The position numbers and the translations under genes are program-made. Below, piece after piece: positions 20,213 to 31,702 of a stretch of DNA of 64,000 bases (position 1 is its first letter; the number at the start of each line of letters is the position of its first letter). A model generated the notes under the pieces. The model did no database searches, was not told the DNA's origin, and was given only the letters and a program-made list of their open reading frames with translations. The DNA is from Leishmania infantum JPCM5 (taxonomy: Eukaryota; Euglenozoa; Kinetoplastea; Trypanosomatida; Trypanosomatidae), in assembly GCF_000002875.2 (NCBI RefSeq), contig NC_009414.2, forward strand, positions 1-64,000, in the 5' to 3' direction.

Positions 20213-20836
20213 GAGGGCAAGCGCGAAGGGGAACAGCAACAGAAAATGCGCACGCGCGGCGCGTCGGCGCGTAGGTGTGTACAAAGCTGCCTCAGGATTC
20301 GGTCGTGTGCCTGTGTGTGTGTGTGCCCGCACTGCGCGGCTGAGGAAGAAGAGCGGAATCTTGCAGCACGTGCGGTGGCGGCAAGGCAAGGCGAGGCGAG
20401 GTGAGATGGCGAGTGTCACCCGCGCACGCTCTTCTTCCATCAGGACTCACATGACGGAAGAGGTAGGAGTGGAAAGCGCAGCGCACGCAGTAGAACATGT
20501 GCGCGTGAGGAAGTAGCTCCATGAGGGGCACCATGAGTGCACACGATGCACGCATGCCCACACGTCGGTGGATGACAGCCACCAGAGTATAAAGCGAGAA
20601 TTGCCTCACTCTACGCTTGCTTGTCCGTTTTCACGTTTTGTCTTGTTTTGCTGCAGAGTAGGATTGCCGCCCGCTGCGGCGGCCATGAGCTCTTGTTCTT
20701 TAGCCCCCCTCCTCTCCTCCTCCCCCGCAGCCCTCGTCTCGACCGTAGGGAACACGTTTGTGAGTCGTGTGTGCAATCGTGCATCTCTTCCACTTCCAGC
20801 GTCGCTCGTGAATGTTTTACTTCCTTTTATTTCGCT
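20213..20836. other. Intergenic stretch, nothing recognised
   Basis: No supported gene. GT-rich patch near 20307-20325. Confidence 0.6.
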
Positions 20837-22099
20837 TTAGGACAGTCTGCGATCAAAGCAGTAGCACAGCGTATCGCGGAAGGTCTCAGGCGGGAGCGGC
20901 AGGCTTTTGCCCTCTCGGATGGTGGGCAGGGCCTCCTTATACTTGGAGGTAAGCAGGTCCGCGACAGCCAGACCCTGCGTAGCGGAGATTTCCAGCTTTT
21001 TGTGCACGTGCTGCAGGAGGCGCCTGTTCTCGTCCTTGTCTGGGGACACAAGACACAGCGCGAGCCCCATTACGCCAAAGGCAGTTACATAGCTGTACAA
21101 GCGAAGAAACTCCACGTGCGTCACCACCTCCTGAGTGAGGATGTCGCACAAGTCTAGAAAGCCCGAGTTGATGGAACGCAGGATGACGTATGAGCCGCGC
21201 TCTGCAAACGTCGAGGTGATCTGGCTGCTCGAGGAGCACAGGAAGAGGCGACGGCAGCCCTTGCCATCCAATGGGAGGTTCCCCACCACCGCAGTGAGCG
21301 GCAGGCGCTCCGCCAGCAGAAAGCAACTACCAAAGAGCTGAAATACAGACGTCGAGGTGCTGTAGAGCAAGTTCGAGGCGGAGAACAGCTGATCGAGGCA
21401 GTCCTGCAGAGACACATGCGACTCCAGGACAAGGCTGACCCAGGTGCGGCCCTCGTTCGCGTCCAGCACGAGGACTTCGACCGAGACAACGGGTGGCACA
21501 TTCTCCTCCGGCTGCGAGTCGATCAGGGCGGGGTCATTGATGAGGTGCAGCTGCAAATAGACATGGTTCACCACCGTGGTGTGGGGCAGGTACCACCTGT
21601 AGAAGCTGAGGATAGCCTCCTCCATGGCGAGAACGTGCTCCTTAGAGTAGGCCCCGTCGCATACGTCCACTATCTTGCGCAGATTCGGCAAGTCTGCGTC
21701 CATCTCCTCAAACTTGGCTGCAATCCACAGGGCCGTGACAGCGGCCAACTGGCACTTCTGCAGCTCAAGCTGGTGCAGGTTGCCGACAATGTACGAGTCA
21801 GCAAGTTGGACGGCGAGGCACAGGGTGGTACTTCGCAGGTTGAAAGCGCCGCACACGTCACGCAGCCAGCGCGTGATGATGCGGCGGTTTTTATAGTTGT
21901 AGATGGTTCCCTTCAACACGCTGATGTCGGACAGCGGTTTCACGTCCTTCTGCTTCATCTTGTTGAAGATCGTCTTCGGATCCTCGTACTCGTCCTTCAT
22001 GCCCGGGTTGGACCGAAAGTCCATTGCACCGGCGGGTCCGAAGAGGCGGCTGACGGAGTCGGAGCTGACCGTCGTCACAATCGCGAGATCGGTTGACAT
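20837..22099 (-). CDS. Cyclin-box protein
   Basis: A 420-residue protein from the ATG at 22099. A cyclin box spans about residues 55-185: NRRIITRWLRDVCGAFNL corresponds to the conserved first helix with its Arg-Trp/Leu pattern, and ALWIAAKFEEM to the KFEE helix that contacts the kinase. Both key residues, the helix-1 arginine region and the KxxE pair, look intact. The C-terminal half is long, hydrophobic and only loosely cyclin-like. Cyclins of this kind activate CRK kinases in the trypanosomatid cell cycle. Which CYC number this is cannot be told from the sequence alone. Length is normal for a mitotic-type cyclin. Confidence 0.9.
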   Translation of the reverse strand: MSTDLAIVTTVSSDSVSRLFGPAGAMDFRSNPGMKDEYEDPKTIFNKMKQKDVKPLSDISVLKGTIYNYKNRRIITRWLRDVCGAFNLRSTTLCLAVQLADSYIVGNLHQLELQKCQLAAVTALWIAAKFEEMDADLPNLRKIVDVCDGAYSKEHVLAMEEAILSFYRWYLPHTTVVNHVYLQLHLINDPALIDSQPEENVPPVVSVEVLVLDANEGRTWVSLVLESHVSLQDCLDQLFSASNLLYSTSTSVFQLFGSCFLLAERLPLTAVVGNLPLDGKGCRRLFLCSSSSQITSTFAERGSYVILRSINSGFLDLCDILTQEVVTHVEFLRLYSYVTAFGVMGLALCLVSPDKDENRRLLQHVHKKLEISATQGLAVADLLTSKYKEALPTIREGKSLPLPPETFRDTLCYCFDRRLS

Positions 22100-25000
22100 C
22101 GTGCACGTAATTGCCTTCTATGAGCGCTACCTTTGTTGTCCGTGCTTATCTAGGGCGGTGTGAAGGTGGAAAGATCAGAGTGAAGGTCTGCCGCACACAG
22201 CCAAGGCCGCGGTGACTCTGGAAGCAGTAGAAGGCGTCGGCACCAGACCCGCATAGCAGACAGCAGACGACACCTAGTCGCTGCTGCTTCTGTCGGTCGG
22301 CTGCAGCGAGCACACAAGAAAAAGGCGTGTCGGCGCGGGTGAGAGGGGGCGATGAGGGAGCGGGAGAGAAGCGCAAAAGAGGAGCGAAGTTCAATGAACG
22401 CACACGGAGAGCCAAGACGGAGCAAGAAATGACGCGACAAAGAAAAAAATGAGCTCAACGCGTAAAAAACCCCGGCACGCGCACCCTCGAGAGGAAAACA
22501 GTTGGCGATAGGCACACGACGGCAAAGGTCCCATGCAACAGGCGAATTGGGGTTGGCGTCAGCTGCAAAAGACGGAGGAGCTGCGTAGAGAGAGAGATTA
22601 GTAAAGAAGAGAGACGAGGCTCAGCAATGTGGACGTGCGAGGGTGTGTGAAAAGAGAACAGAGCGGTGCCGGATTGAAAGCTGCCATGTTAATGAGACGT
22701 GGAGAAAAACGACGTGCAAGCAATCATGGCTCAGCGTCGGGGGTGGGATAGAAGACCAGAAAGTGAGACGGAGAGGAGCGAAGTCAGTGGCGGGAAGAGG
22801 AGGCGGGGACGGACGTGAGGTAGAGTGGGTGGGGGGGTAGGTGAATGCTCTGAAAGATTGGACGGCACGGTGAGGTGGTATGGTTGGCATCCCACACATG
22901 TTCGGCAGTCTTGCAGACACAAAGGCCGCGCCCGCCACGGTGCCCGAGCGGAGAGCGTAAGGGGGGAGCGAAAGGGTGGAGAGCAACCTCTGGTGAGAGA
23001 GAGAAACAGAACTTCATGCAAGCAGCTAAACCAGATACGCCGTCGCCCTCGCTGTGAGCAGCTCTGTTCCTCACGCGGCGTCGCCGGTATTCGCGGATGC
23101 TCAACTCGTGCGTGCGTGATCATGTGTGCCGATGGAAACGGAGGAGTGACAAGGGCGACGGTTCACAGGGATCAGAAAGCGCGCATTCAAAGACGTCCCG
23201 AAACAAATGCCGCCGCATGCACGCGCACTGGAGAAGCGCAACCGCTGCTAGGGCGAGAAGAGACCGGACAAATAAGCGGGCGAGAGAGTGGTGCCAACGA
23301 CACGTGAAATTCAAAGATGCGAGAGTCGGTTGGAAAGGAGGGAAGGCTGTGCGTGGCAGCCTGCAGCGCAGGGGGTCGTCCCCGGAGCCTCGTGCGCCGG
23401 GGGCGATGAGGTGGATTTCGCGACAGTGCTCACGCTCCTGTGTGAGGTGACGCGCTCGACGGAGAAGTGAGGAAGTGGTGTGCAAGGAAGAGGGGGAGCA
23501 TACGCACAGGGATGTGGGCGTTTCACAGCACATGCGCGCACCCTTCACGTGCAGAGAAAAGCAAGCGGGTCCGCTTTCGTTTAGGTGGTGACAGCAGCGG
23601 CTGAGGGCTTGTTATTGGCTTGGGGGCTGCATGCGAGAGGCAGCGCGAGAGTAAGAGAGGAGGCAGGGGCTGCTTTGCGCTCTACCCGCGTTGTCCTTCA
23701 GATGCACAGAGGTGATGGCCTACCCCGCGATGAAGCATCTTCGACGCTGGCGCCGCCGCCTCGCTTGGCGACGGAGTTAGAGTGGTGCTGAGATGCATGC
23801 ATCGCCTCTCTCCCTCGTGTTGATGGTGCTCATGCTAAGAGGGAAATCGTTCGAAACGGTGGTAGAGGGGGTGCAAGGAGCGGAGCCAGCCTTCCTCCCG
23901 CCTTACCTTCCCCGACAGCGACAGGCCTTTTGCAAGCGATTCAAAAAAAAACGTCGAAAACAGAAAAACACGCGAAACGCCGAGGGGACGCCTAAGGCGA
24001 GGCATACGACGGTAAAAGAAGATGAGCTGAATGCAACACGAGCGACGTGGATAGCAGTAAGTCGTCGCAAGGAGTGCAGATAAGAGACAAGAACGAATGA
24101 AGCCACGGATTTTATGATACAGGGGGCGCGCATGCCGGTGCGTGTGTGTGTGTGGGTGAAGGAGGTGCGCCCGTGAGGACCTGCGAATGTTCTTCCATGG
24201 GAGCCTATATGTGTAGCTTCATGGGTATGGGTGTGTGTGAGCAAACCGTGTGTTTCATGAAGTGCGTCATCTCCAGCTCTTCGCATGCCGCCGCCTTATG
24301 AAATACGCGTCTGCGTGCACGCTGGCATGATATCTTGCGTTGCTTCTCACGCCCCCAGCAACGTGGACCTTCCGCAGTGCGTGAAAAGCAGTGCCGTGAG
24401 GTTGCGTGCGCAGCGGAGAGACATCGAATGGCTAGGCGTGGATCGTGGCGCTGCCACATAGGGTCTGCCGTGCTATAGAATGCCCATACGCACCCGCATC
24501 GGCCCCCCTCAAAGCAAGAAGGATAACAAGAACGGAGTCACGTATACAACAAGATGTGCTGCCCCGGCACAACATACGCTCCACGCATGTTTAATACGTG
24601 TCCTTAACGACGGTCGCCGCGCAGCTCCGGGCAGATGTGCGTATCGAAGCATCCCCACATTGCACCTGATGAGAGAGCGGCAGCCGCGACAGGGCGGATG
24701 TGCAGAAGCACAAAGAAGGAAAACGCAGGCTCCGGGAAACGAACAGGCCATAAGAAAAAGAGACCAGAAGAGCCCCGGCGCCGCTTGTGCCGCCTCCTGC
24801 AAGGATGGCATTCACGGTGGAAGGCGAGTGCATGGGGTGCCGCCCACACGGCACCGGCCCCCCCCCACCACCACCACCACTACCTCATCAACGCACCTGT
24901 CATCACTGCAGTGCTCAGTTGAAAAACGACTGAGGAAGAGAAGGCGCACAAGCAGGGGTGAGCCGAAAGCCGAGCCTACGCAGCAACGAAATATATATAT

Positions 25001-27133
25001 ATACCGTGAATGGAAAGTCAAGAGAAGGTGAGAAGAAAAGGGAAGCGGAAGGTGTGGGGGCGCTTGCAGGCCGTAGCATGGCGCTGACACGTCGGAGCGG
25101 CGCACCACGCGAGAACCAGCCTCTTCTTCGCCCTTATGTGTGCGAGCAGAGAAAGAAGGCATCAGATAGGTGTCAATCAGCCCACCGCATTCCACAAATC
25201 ACCTCTCGCTATCTCTCCAGCTCTATTCCCTGCCCGCTCGTATCAGTCCCAGAAGGTGCACATCAACGCTCACCCGTCGAGATCGTGCTTGTGCGAACGC
25301 CTGCACACTCCTCACGTCCGCAAGGAGAGGGAGGTGGGAGTGGCTCGTGTGTGGCACTGATTCGCCGTATACCGTGTGAGTCGCACCGATCTTGCAGATT
25401 GTAAGAGGAGGGGGAAAGAGCGCAGCCCGTACGCCACAGAACTGCTGCTGCGCAGTGTGGATACGCAAAACGACACACCTACACGCGCGAACGCGCGTCT
25501 GCCTGAGAGTGTGTGTAGCTGCTCCGCTCGCTGTTCGCCGCGTCGTGGAGAGATTTGGTGGCGCTCCTCGCCCGCCCCACCACGCTGCAGTTGTCGAGGA
25601 GGTAGGCGAGGCCGAGAATGAGGGGGCGCTGGAATGTCTGCTCGGAAGCACTGGTTTGCGCGTCCTCTTCCTCTGCCCTTCACTCTTCACGCCTCATAGA
25701 GCTTTTCGAGGACATGTCGTGGCGCGGGTACGCGCGTGCGTCACTGGTAAGGAAGCGGGGCAAGGGGCAAGGGAGCTGAGGTCTGCTGCTGCCGCGCCCT
25801 CCATCACGATGTCCTTCGCCCTCGTCGGGCCTACTTGAGTGTTGATTTGTTTTCATATCGAATCCGTCCATACACGCCTGCAAACGCTGAGAGACACACG
25901 CGCACACGCGCGAATACACCCACATGTGCACGAGGGCTGAGGCGGCTGTGCGACGGCAGTGGTGCGATCGCCTACGTCAAGCTCGCTTGGATTGTGGTGG
26001 GAAGGAGGGACAGGGCTGCGCCGTGACAAGAGGAGCAGGGCGTGGCGGAAGAACCAGACTGGTGCACGGGAGACAGAAAGATCGTCTTCACGCCGTTTGG
26101 CGGTGTGTCTACGAGGGATCTGGAGCAGCAGCGCTCTTTCATCACACGCACCAACTCTGCGGGTGCGCAGAAACGAGGCCACGTCGTGCCGCTTCCATCA
26201 GCGATGCGCACGCCGCCAGCCCGCGCCACCCTCGTCACCCATCCGCCCAGCCTTAAGGACGAAAAACTAACGAGGGAGACCGAAGCTGGAGAAAGTCGTG
26301 GCTAGCGGGAGAGCTATACGTGCAAGCTACTCAACAGAGGAAAGGGGACAGAGCAGCGGCTGCTTGGAGCGAAGACATCGAGCCGCATGCAATCCTCCCG
26401 CTTCACGTCTATTTCGGCTCTCTGCAGCCCTCGAATCGACCTCAGTTGCCTTTGCCGGTCAGCCGATTGTCTTTCATCGAGAAGGTGGGCGATCCAGTCC
26501 ACCCGCCACCTTCTCTTCGCGTGCAACGCTCCCTTCCCCTCGTCATGTATTCGGCGACGTGCGATTCGACACGCAACAGCAGGCTCCGTCGCCCACCTGC
26601 AACTGAGAGAAGGCCGTGGGGGCCGAGCACTGCCTTCGTCACTTTGCTCAGCCGACGTCACGGGAGCGCGCAACACCGACGCTCCCCCCGTGCCGCACCG
26701 CCTTCGTCCATCCAGTGGTGATGGCACGCGCGTATGCGTGTGTGCGTGGCCAAGAACATACAAAACAGAAAACAAAACAAGGCATGCACCCACCCTCCTT
26801 TCTCGTTTATAGGAGCAGCGAGGCGGTCCTCTGAACGGCTGTCTCGCGATCCGGGAGAGAGAGAGGATGAGGGGGTGGGAAACAACAAGGCGAACGCCAC
26901 CCGGCCGCAGCCGTCGCTCGCCCATTTCCTGTGCCGTCGCCTCCTGCCCATGTTAGAAGAGCAACTGCTCTCCGCGACTGAAGCAAGATAGAGAGAGAGA
27001 GCGAAGGCGCCATGTCGAAGGGCGGTGGCGGTGAAGCGCGTTTTCCAGCACCGCCAGCCTCGGCTCGCGCTTCTACTCTCGCCCCGCTCCTTTGACGCCA
27101 CTTTTTTGCCACTCCCTCACTGTCCGTCATCCT
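22100..27133. other. Five-kilobase gap with no supported gene
   Basis: No frame on either strand shows convincing protein character or domain motifs. Frames reach about 203 codons on the minus strand (26314-26925) but are Arg/Ser-rich. Features seen include an AT dinucleotide run at 24990-25003, a C-run near 24861, and purine-rich plus-strand stretches typical of untranslated transcript. The gap follows the Arg-rich gene in transcription order, so part may be its very long 3' region. It could also hide non-coding RNA genes not visible by eye. Confidence 0.6.
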
Positions 27134-27799
27134 CTAGCTACGGTAGCTCTCCAGCTGACGGTCCAACTCCTCACGAGTGATCTGCGGCTCGCGGCTGCGC
27201 TGAGGCTTGTTGTTGCGCGACAGGCTACCCTGCTTGTTACCGCCGCGGTTGCCCTGGTTGTTATTGTTCCGACGCCCACTCTCCTGGCGGCGGCGTCCGT
27301 CACTGGCGCGTTCCTCGCGCTGGCGACGCCCGTCCACCTCAGCGCGGCGGTGGTCAACACGACCAGCGCGGGTGCCACGCATGCGCAGGCGCAGACGACG
27401 CGCCTCGCCGAAGCGTCGGCCCTCCACGCGGCGTCCGTCGCCGCGCCTCGCACGCACCTCTCGGAACCGCTCGCGGCGCTCCTCACGCTCAAAATCTTCA
27501 ACACGACGGAAGCGATCGCGGACGTTGCGGCGGAAGATGCCACGGTCGCTGAACCGGCGCGAGCGCGGCTCATCGCGGCCACCACGCGCGCGCCGCACCA
27601 CGCGGCTCACCTGAGCGCCACCACGGCCAAAGCCCTCGATTCGGGTCCGGCGTTCGCTCACGACATAGCGGCGCGGCGCAGCGTAGTCGTCCTCGCCACC
27701 GCGACGGCGGTCACGGGCGTCCGCCAGTGCCGAAACGCGACGGCGGTTGCGTTCGTAGAGAGCGCGAAGACGGCGGCGGTCAAAGTCGTCGCGCGGCAT
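27134..27799 (-). CDS. Arg/Gly-rich protein with ALY/REF-type C-terminal motif
   Basis: A 221-residue protein from the ATG at 27799; the upstream extension of the frame looks untranslated. About a third of all residues are arginine, in RGG, RRG and RxR patterns mixed with Asp/Glu, followed by an Asn/Gly/Gln segment (NNNNQGNRGGN). The last 15 residues, ITREELDRQLESYRS, closely match the UAP56-binding motif that ends ALY/REF and Chtop-type mRNA export adaptors (EELDxxLxxY). No RRM is seen. A role as an RNA-binding export or mRNP packaging adaptor in the nucleus is inferred. The opposite strand has a longer open frame, but it is Ala/Thr-rich and antisense to the Arg codons. Confidence 0.75.
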   Translation of the reverse strand: MPRDDFDRRRLRALYERNRRRVSALADARDRRRGGEDDYAAPRRYVVSERRTRIEGFGRGGAQVSRVVRRARGGRDEPRSRRFSDRGIFRRNVRDRFRRVEDFEREERRERFREVRARRGDGRRVEGRRFGEARRLRLRMRGTRAGRVDHRRAEVDGRRQREERASDGRRRQESGRRNNNNQGNRGGNKQGSLSRNNKPQRSREPQITREELDRQLESYRS

Positions 27800-28555
27800 G
27801 GTTCGCAGGCGACACAGCGATACACAAGCGGGTGCCGTTCCGTCGTATGTCGAAGACCGCAGCACTTTGTCCCGGTGCGCCGTTTTCCCTCCGTGCAGCT
27901 GTCGTGGGGACGGTGGCAGAGTAACAAGACGAATCACAAAACGACGGCAACGCTTACGGCACCGGCGGGATGCGAAAAACGCGGTGACGAAGGCCGGCGA
28001 AAGAAGGGTGTGGAGAGAGAGAGACAACGCTGGACGAGAGCTGCGCAGGTGCAACGGACGCACAGGCAGCAGGCGTGTCTTAGCCAAGAAAAACGCAAGG
28101 AGGGAGAGAGAAGGCGTAACTACTTTGCGTCAACGCAGTGAAGCAGGCGAGTGTGAGGGCAGGGTGAGGCGTTGAGGAAGTTGGCGGAAAGAGAGTGCAG
28201 CAACGAAGACGCAGTGATAGAGAGATGGGGCACCATGGCCACAGAGAGAGAGAACAGTGAGGAAGTGCAATGAGGGAGAACTCACGCATGCATGGTGACA
28301 TACGTCGGCGCACGAAGCAAGCACGCCGCTCGCGCTTCCCCGCGATACCCCTCCCCGCTTCTTCGTCGGTGTCGGCCGACAGAGACACATTCCGCCTCTG
28401 AGCAGGGTAGGGAAAGAGCAACGTTTCTTTTTTCTTTCGCCTCTGTTGTGTCCTTCGTTTCTGGTTGACAAAAGTGCAGGTGTACTCACCGATATCGTCG
28501 AGCACTCATTAGCGAGTGGGTGAAGCCAATGGTCGGGGAGGGGGCAGGAGCATAC

Positions 28556-28589
28556 GTGTGTGTGTGTGTGTGTGTGTGTGCGTGTGTGA
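28556..28589. repeat. GT dinucleotide microsatellite
   Basis: Almost perfect alternation of G and T over about 34 bases. Confidence 0.95.
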
Positions 28590-29060
28590 GCCATGGAAAC
28601 GAAAAACAGGATAAAATTGCACGCAGGTGAGAAGAGGGGAAATCGTGCATTTCCTTTCGTTTTTAGCAGGGGGGCTACGTAGAAGGCGCAGCCTGGACCT
28701 GCCATTGCTACATGTGCCCGGTGCGCCAGCGTGGAATGCATCCGCGCCGACAAGCCCTGCGCTTCCTGCAGCCGTCGTCGCAGACGCCTGCGTCAAGTCC
28801 CCCAGGGTGACCCCGGGTGCGATCTGCACGGAGACGCGGGTGCGCTCGTCGAGGGAGACCCCCCTCGCCATCGGGTCCGCAGACCGTGAGCATGCGACCG
28901 CCCATCCAGACCCGAGCCCGGCACGCGCACACCGAGCGCGACGCGTGGCATCGGGGGGGGGGGGGGTGCAGTGAAGCAGCGCCGCTACAGCGACCACTCG
29001 TCGCGTGTGTACTGCCCCATTCGCTCTTGATGGGGTGCGAGAGGTGTGAGCAGTGTGCCC

Positions 29061-29101
29061 TATATATATATATATATGCGTGTGTGTGTGTGTGTGTGTG
29101 C
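29061..29101. repeat. Compound TA/GT microsatellite
   Basis: A TA dinucleotide run of about 17 bases is followed after two bases by a GT run of about 23 bases. A similar TA-then-GT arrangement occurs at 30715-30750. Confidence 0.95.
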
Positions 29102-29987
29102 GAGTACTCGCGGCCAGGGTACTTCGGAGTGTGAGGTGTAGGCAAGGGGTCCACAAGCGATTAGAGGAGGCCGGAAAGTGTGCCTCGCGGCTGCGACGGG
29201 GACGGAAGCAGAGAGAGATTTGGGGTGAGCACAAGGCGCTACGGACTCCATCTATGCGGCTCTTGAGGGCCACTGCCGTTCGTTTTGGTTTCCACGACTT
29301 CTCTTCGTCACAACGGTTGGGGAGTTCACCGCTCAGGCTAACAAATAAAGAAGGTGAAAACATTACTTTAAAAACTGCTGGCATGCATCTACGAATATAC
29401 CGTCTATGAGCGGGTGCGCGTGCGGGTGTGCGAAGAGAGGCGCAACGGGCGTGAGGGGAGGGGAGGGGAGAAGAGGGCGTCTGTGAGGCGGCACATGAGA
29501 AAAATCGCAACTCTGCTATCCCAAGAAAATGAAAAAAGAGCTCGTACTCCGCAGCATCAGCATCACACCCCTTTTCGACCTCCTGATGTCTACGTTTGAA
29601 GAGAGCGCGCGTCAGCCGCGGCGCTGGTGGAGCTAGGGCCCCAAGAGTTGTTTGAAAGAGGGCACGAGGAGGTTTTCGAAGAAGATAGGCAAGCGCCAGG
29701 CGAGTGCCGTCCACGCACGCGCACAGCAGCAGACTCCGTTTAGTTCACTGCCTTTCTCCCATAAGGCGCTTTCGGTGGCGGATTACTGGAAATGGTGAGC
29801 GCGTCGATCGCCCGAAACCTTGTCGGTCCGTTCTGCATCTCTCCATTCGCCAACCCTCCCGCTCCCTCGCGCTGCCTTGTCACGCCGGCTGTTCCACCAC
29901 CTCCCCCCTCTTGCGCTGCTCGACGTGTGTGGGAGCTCTGGTTTCATTGGTGAACGCTGCCGCGCCGTCTCCCGCTCCCTCCCCAGC

Positions 29988-30386
29988 TTATTGAGGTACA
30001 ATCCGGAGCGGTTGCTCATCTAGCTTCCTGAAGAAGTCGTTCAGTTCCCGCTGCCACTGATTCACCTCCGCCTCACTTGGCACCGCCGCGGATGTACGTC
30101 GACGAGGGAAGGAGCAGCTGTGACTGCTGATGTCTAAGATGAAGACGCTGTCCTCGGACAGGCCGCCGTCGGTGCCGATGGTGGTGCAGACGGACGGTGA
30201 GCGGGAGTTCTGCACCGGCGCCACAAACGGGTTCGACGGAATCAGCGAGGCCAGTCCGTTCGTGCTACGTGGCGGAGTGGCCAAGAGGTGGTCTATCGGA
30301 GCAGCGTGCATTTCGTGCGCATCAGCCCCAGCCTCATCCTCCCGCAACCGCTTCATGCAGCCTGGCCGCAGCAGACGCTGGTGCAT
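29988..30386 (-). CDS. Small protein of unknown function
   Basis: A 132-residue protein from the ATG at 30386, with an alternative ATG ten codons later at 30356. The sequence is soluble and mixed in composition, with an acidic segment (REDEAGADAHE), a Ser/Pro/Thr-rich middle, and a C-terminal helix (EVNQWQRELNDFFRKLDEQ) that may be a short coiled coil or interaction helix. There is no signal peptide or membrane segment and no family is recognised. Its protein-like composition and its place in the minus-strand series argue for a real gene. Confidence 0.62.
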   Translation of the reverse strand: MHQRLLRPGCMKRLREDEAGADAHEMHAAPIDHLLATPPRSTNGLASLIPSNPFVAPVQNSRSPSVCTTIGTDGGLSEDSVFILDISSHSCSFPRRRTSAAVPSEAEVNQWQRELNDFFRKLDEQPLRIVPQ

Positions 30387-31702
30387 GGTTGCTGGCTACT
30401 CTCTGCCAAACGCGGGTACGTGCCTTCGTATGCACAGAAGTAAAGGGTGCGACGCCACCGACTCTCAAAGTGGCGGAGAAGATGCACAGGGAGAGAGACG
30501 ATGAGAAGAGAGACCCTCTACTTCCGATGCCTCGTTTGCCTTCTTTTCGTTGTGTTTGTGTCTGTGTGTGGTGGTGGTGGTGGGGAGGACTCCGTTCTCC
30601 CAGCCGCAGCGACCGAAACGGCGGCAGGAAAGGCCAGGCTGAGGCGAATGTCAAGAAAAAAATGTGTAAAAATACCAAAATGTCGGAAAGAAGATGTACG
30701 CGTTGGTGCACGTCTATATATCTTTATATATATATATGTGTGTGTGTGTATGCGTATGTGTGTATGTATATGTATGTGTGCGCCTGTGCGGGAAGCTCTA
30801 CTAAATCTCGGATTCAGACTAAGGTCGATGGGGGCAAGTGTGTGTGTGTGTGTGTGTGTGTCTATGTGGGTAGATACCTATCGGTTTATACTGCACGTAC
30901 GCATGGATGTACAGAGATATATGTGTACGTGCGTAGGGGTGTTTATCTGTTGAACTATGCGCGTGTGCGGGCGTTTGCGTAGCACAGTAAGCGCATGAGA
31001 GGTTTCGAGACAGAGAGAGAAGCAGATGAAGTAAATGCACCGCACATTCCTGGGTGCACGTGCGCACGCGTGTTCATGATACCTTTTTGTTTCGCGGGAG
31101 CTCCACCGAGCCTGAGGGCGAAGCAGCCGCAAAGAAAGATGCGCCGCGCCTGCCCCCTCCCCTACACGTGCCACGTGCGGTGACGGTCGATGGGGAACGG
31201 GAGCGGAGGTAACGGAGAGACCTACACGGCCCCATGGCGAGAACCCTTCATGCGGGCCGTCACTGTCGGAGCTTGCTTCTCCCTCTGGCATTATGATGGC
31301 CGTCGCCGCGCGCCGAGAAGCGCAGAGCACACGGCACACGCGTTTCACGGCGGGGCATCGCTTGTTGTTGTGCTCGATGGGTGTGCGTGTGTACGGGAGA
31401 CAGGTGCACACAAACAAGCACGCGGGGAGGGGGGCGAAGAGAAGCGGGCAATTGCGGTTCCACAAAACGAGGAGACACACAACGAAGAAAGAGGGGAAGG
31501 CGAGGGCACGTCAAACAGACATCTGGCCATGGTGCAAACCACCGCGGCATCGACATCCACGCCACCGGCCAATGTGGCAGTGCTGGCTTGATGTGCCACC
31601 GATCTCCTCCCCTCCTGCGGCGAAGTCAGCGTACTTTACATCTGAGAAACAACACCCACACACACACACACAGAAACGCCCAGACACATGGCAGTGCGGC
31701 GC
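30387..31702. other. Intergenic stretch with microsatellites
   Basis: Holds TA/GT-rich repeats between 30715 and 30910 and an AC run near 31655-31672. Frames on both strands reflect these repeats. No supported gene. Confidence 0.6.
30715..30862. repeat. TA/GT-rich microsatellite region
   Basis: Interrupted TA, GT and ATGT repeats run from 30715 to about 30783, and a pure GT run lies at 30838-30862. Confidence 0.9.

Larger units (their letters stand above)
27800..29987. other. Intergenic stretch with microsatellites and a coding-like patch
   Basis: Contains a GT run at 28556-28589, a TA run at 29061-29077 directly followed by a GT run at 29079-29101, and a 14-base G-run at 28953-28966. A GC-rich patch at about 28690-28960 reads in a protein-like way on the minus strand, but it has no clear start and fades into low complexity. 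No gene is called. Confidence 0.55.

Noticed and set aside
26314..26925. Minus-strand frame of 203 codons in the large gap
   Set aside because: Arg/Ser-rich without motifs, and an alternative frame on the other strand is equally long.
27092..28141. Plus-strand open frame of 349 codons opposite the Arg-rich gene
   Set aside because: It is Ala/Thr/Val-rich with no domains and is explained as the antisense of Arg- and Asp-rich codons; all other genes are on the minus strand.
28509..29714. Minus-strand frame of 401 codons
   Set aside because: It crosses GT and TA microsatellites, starts at a non-ATG codon and has poly-Thr/His stretches; only a small inner patch looks coding-like.
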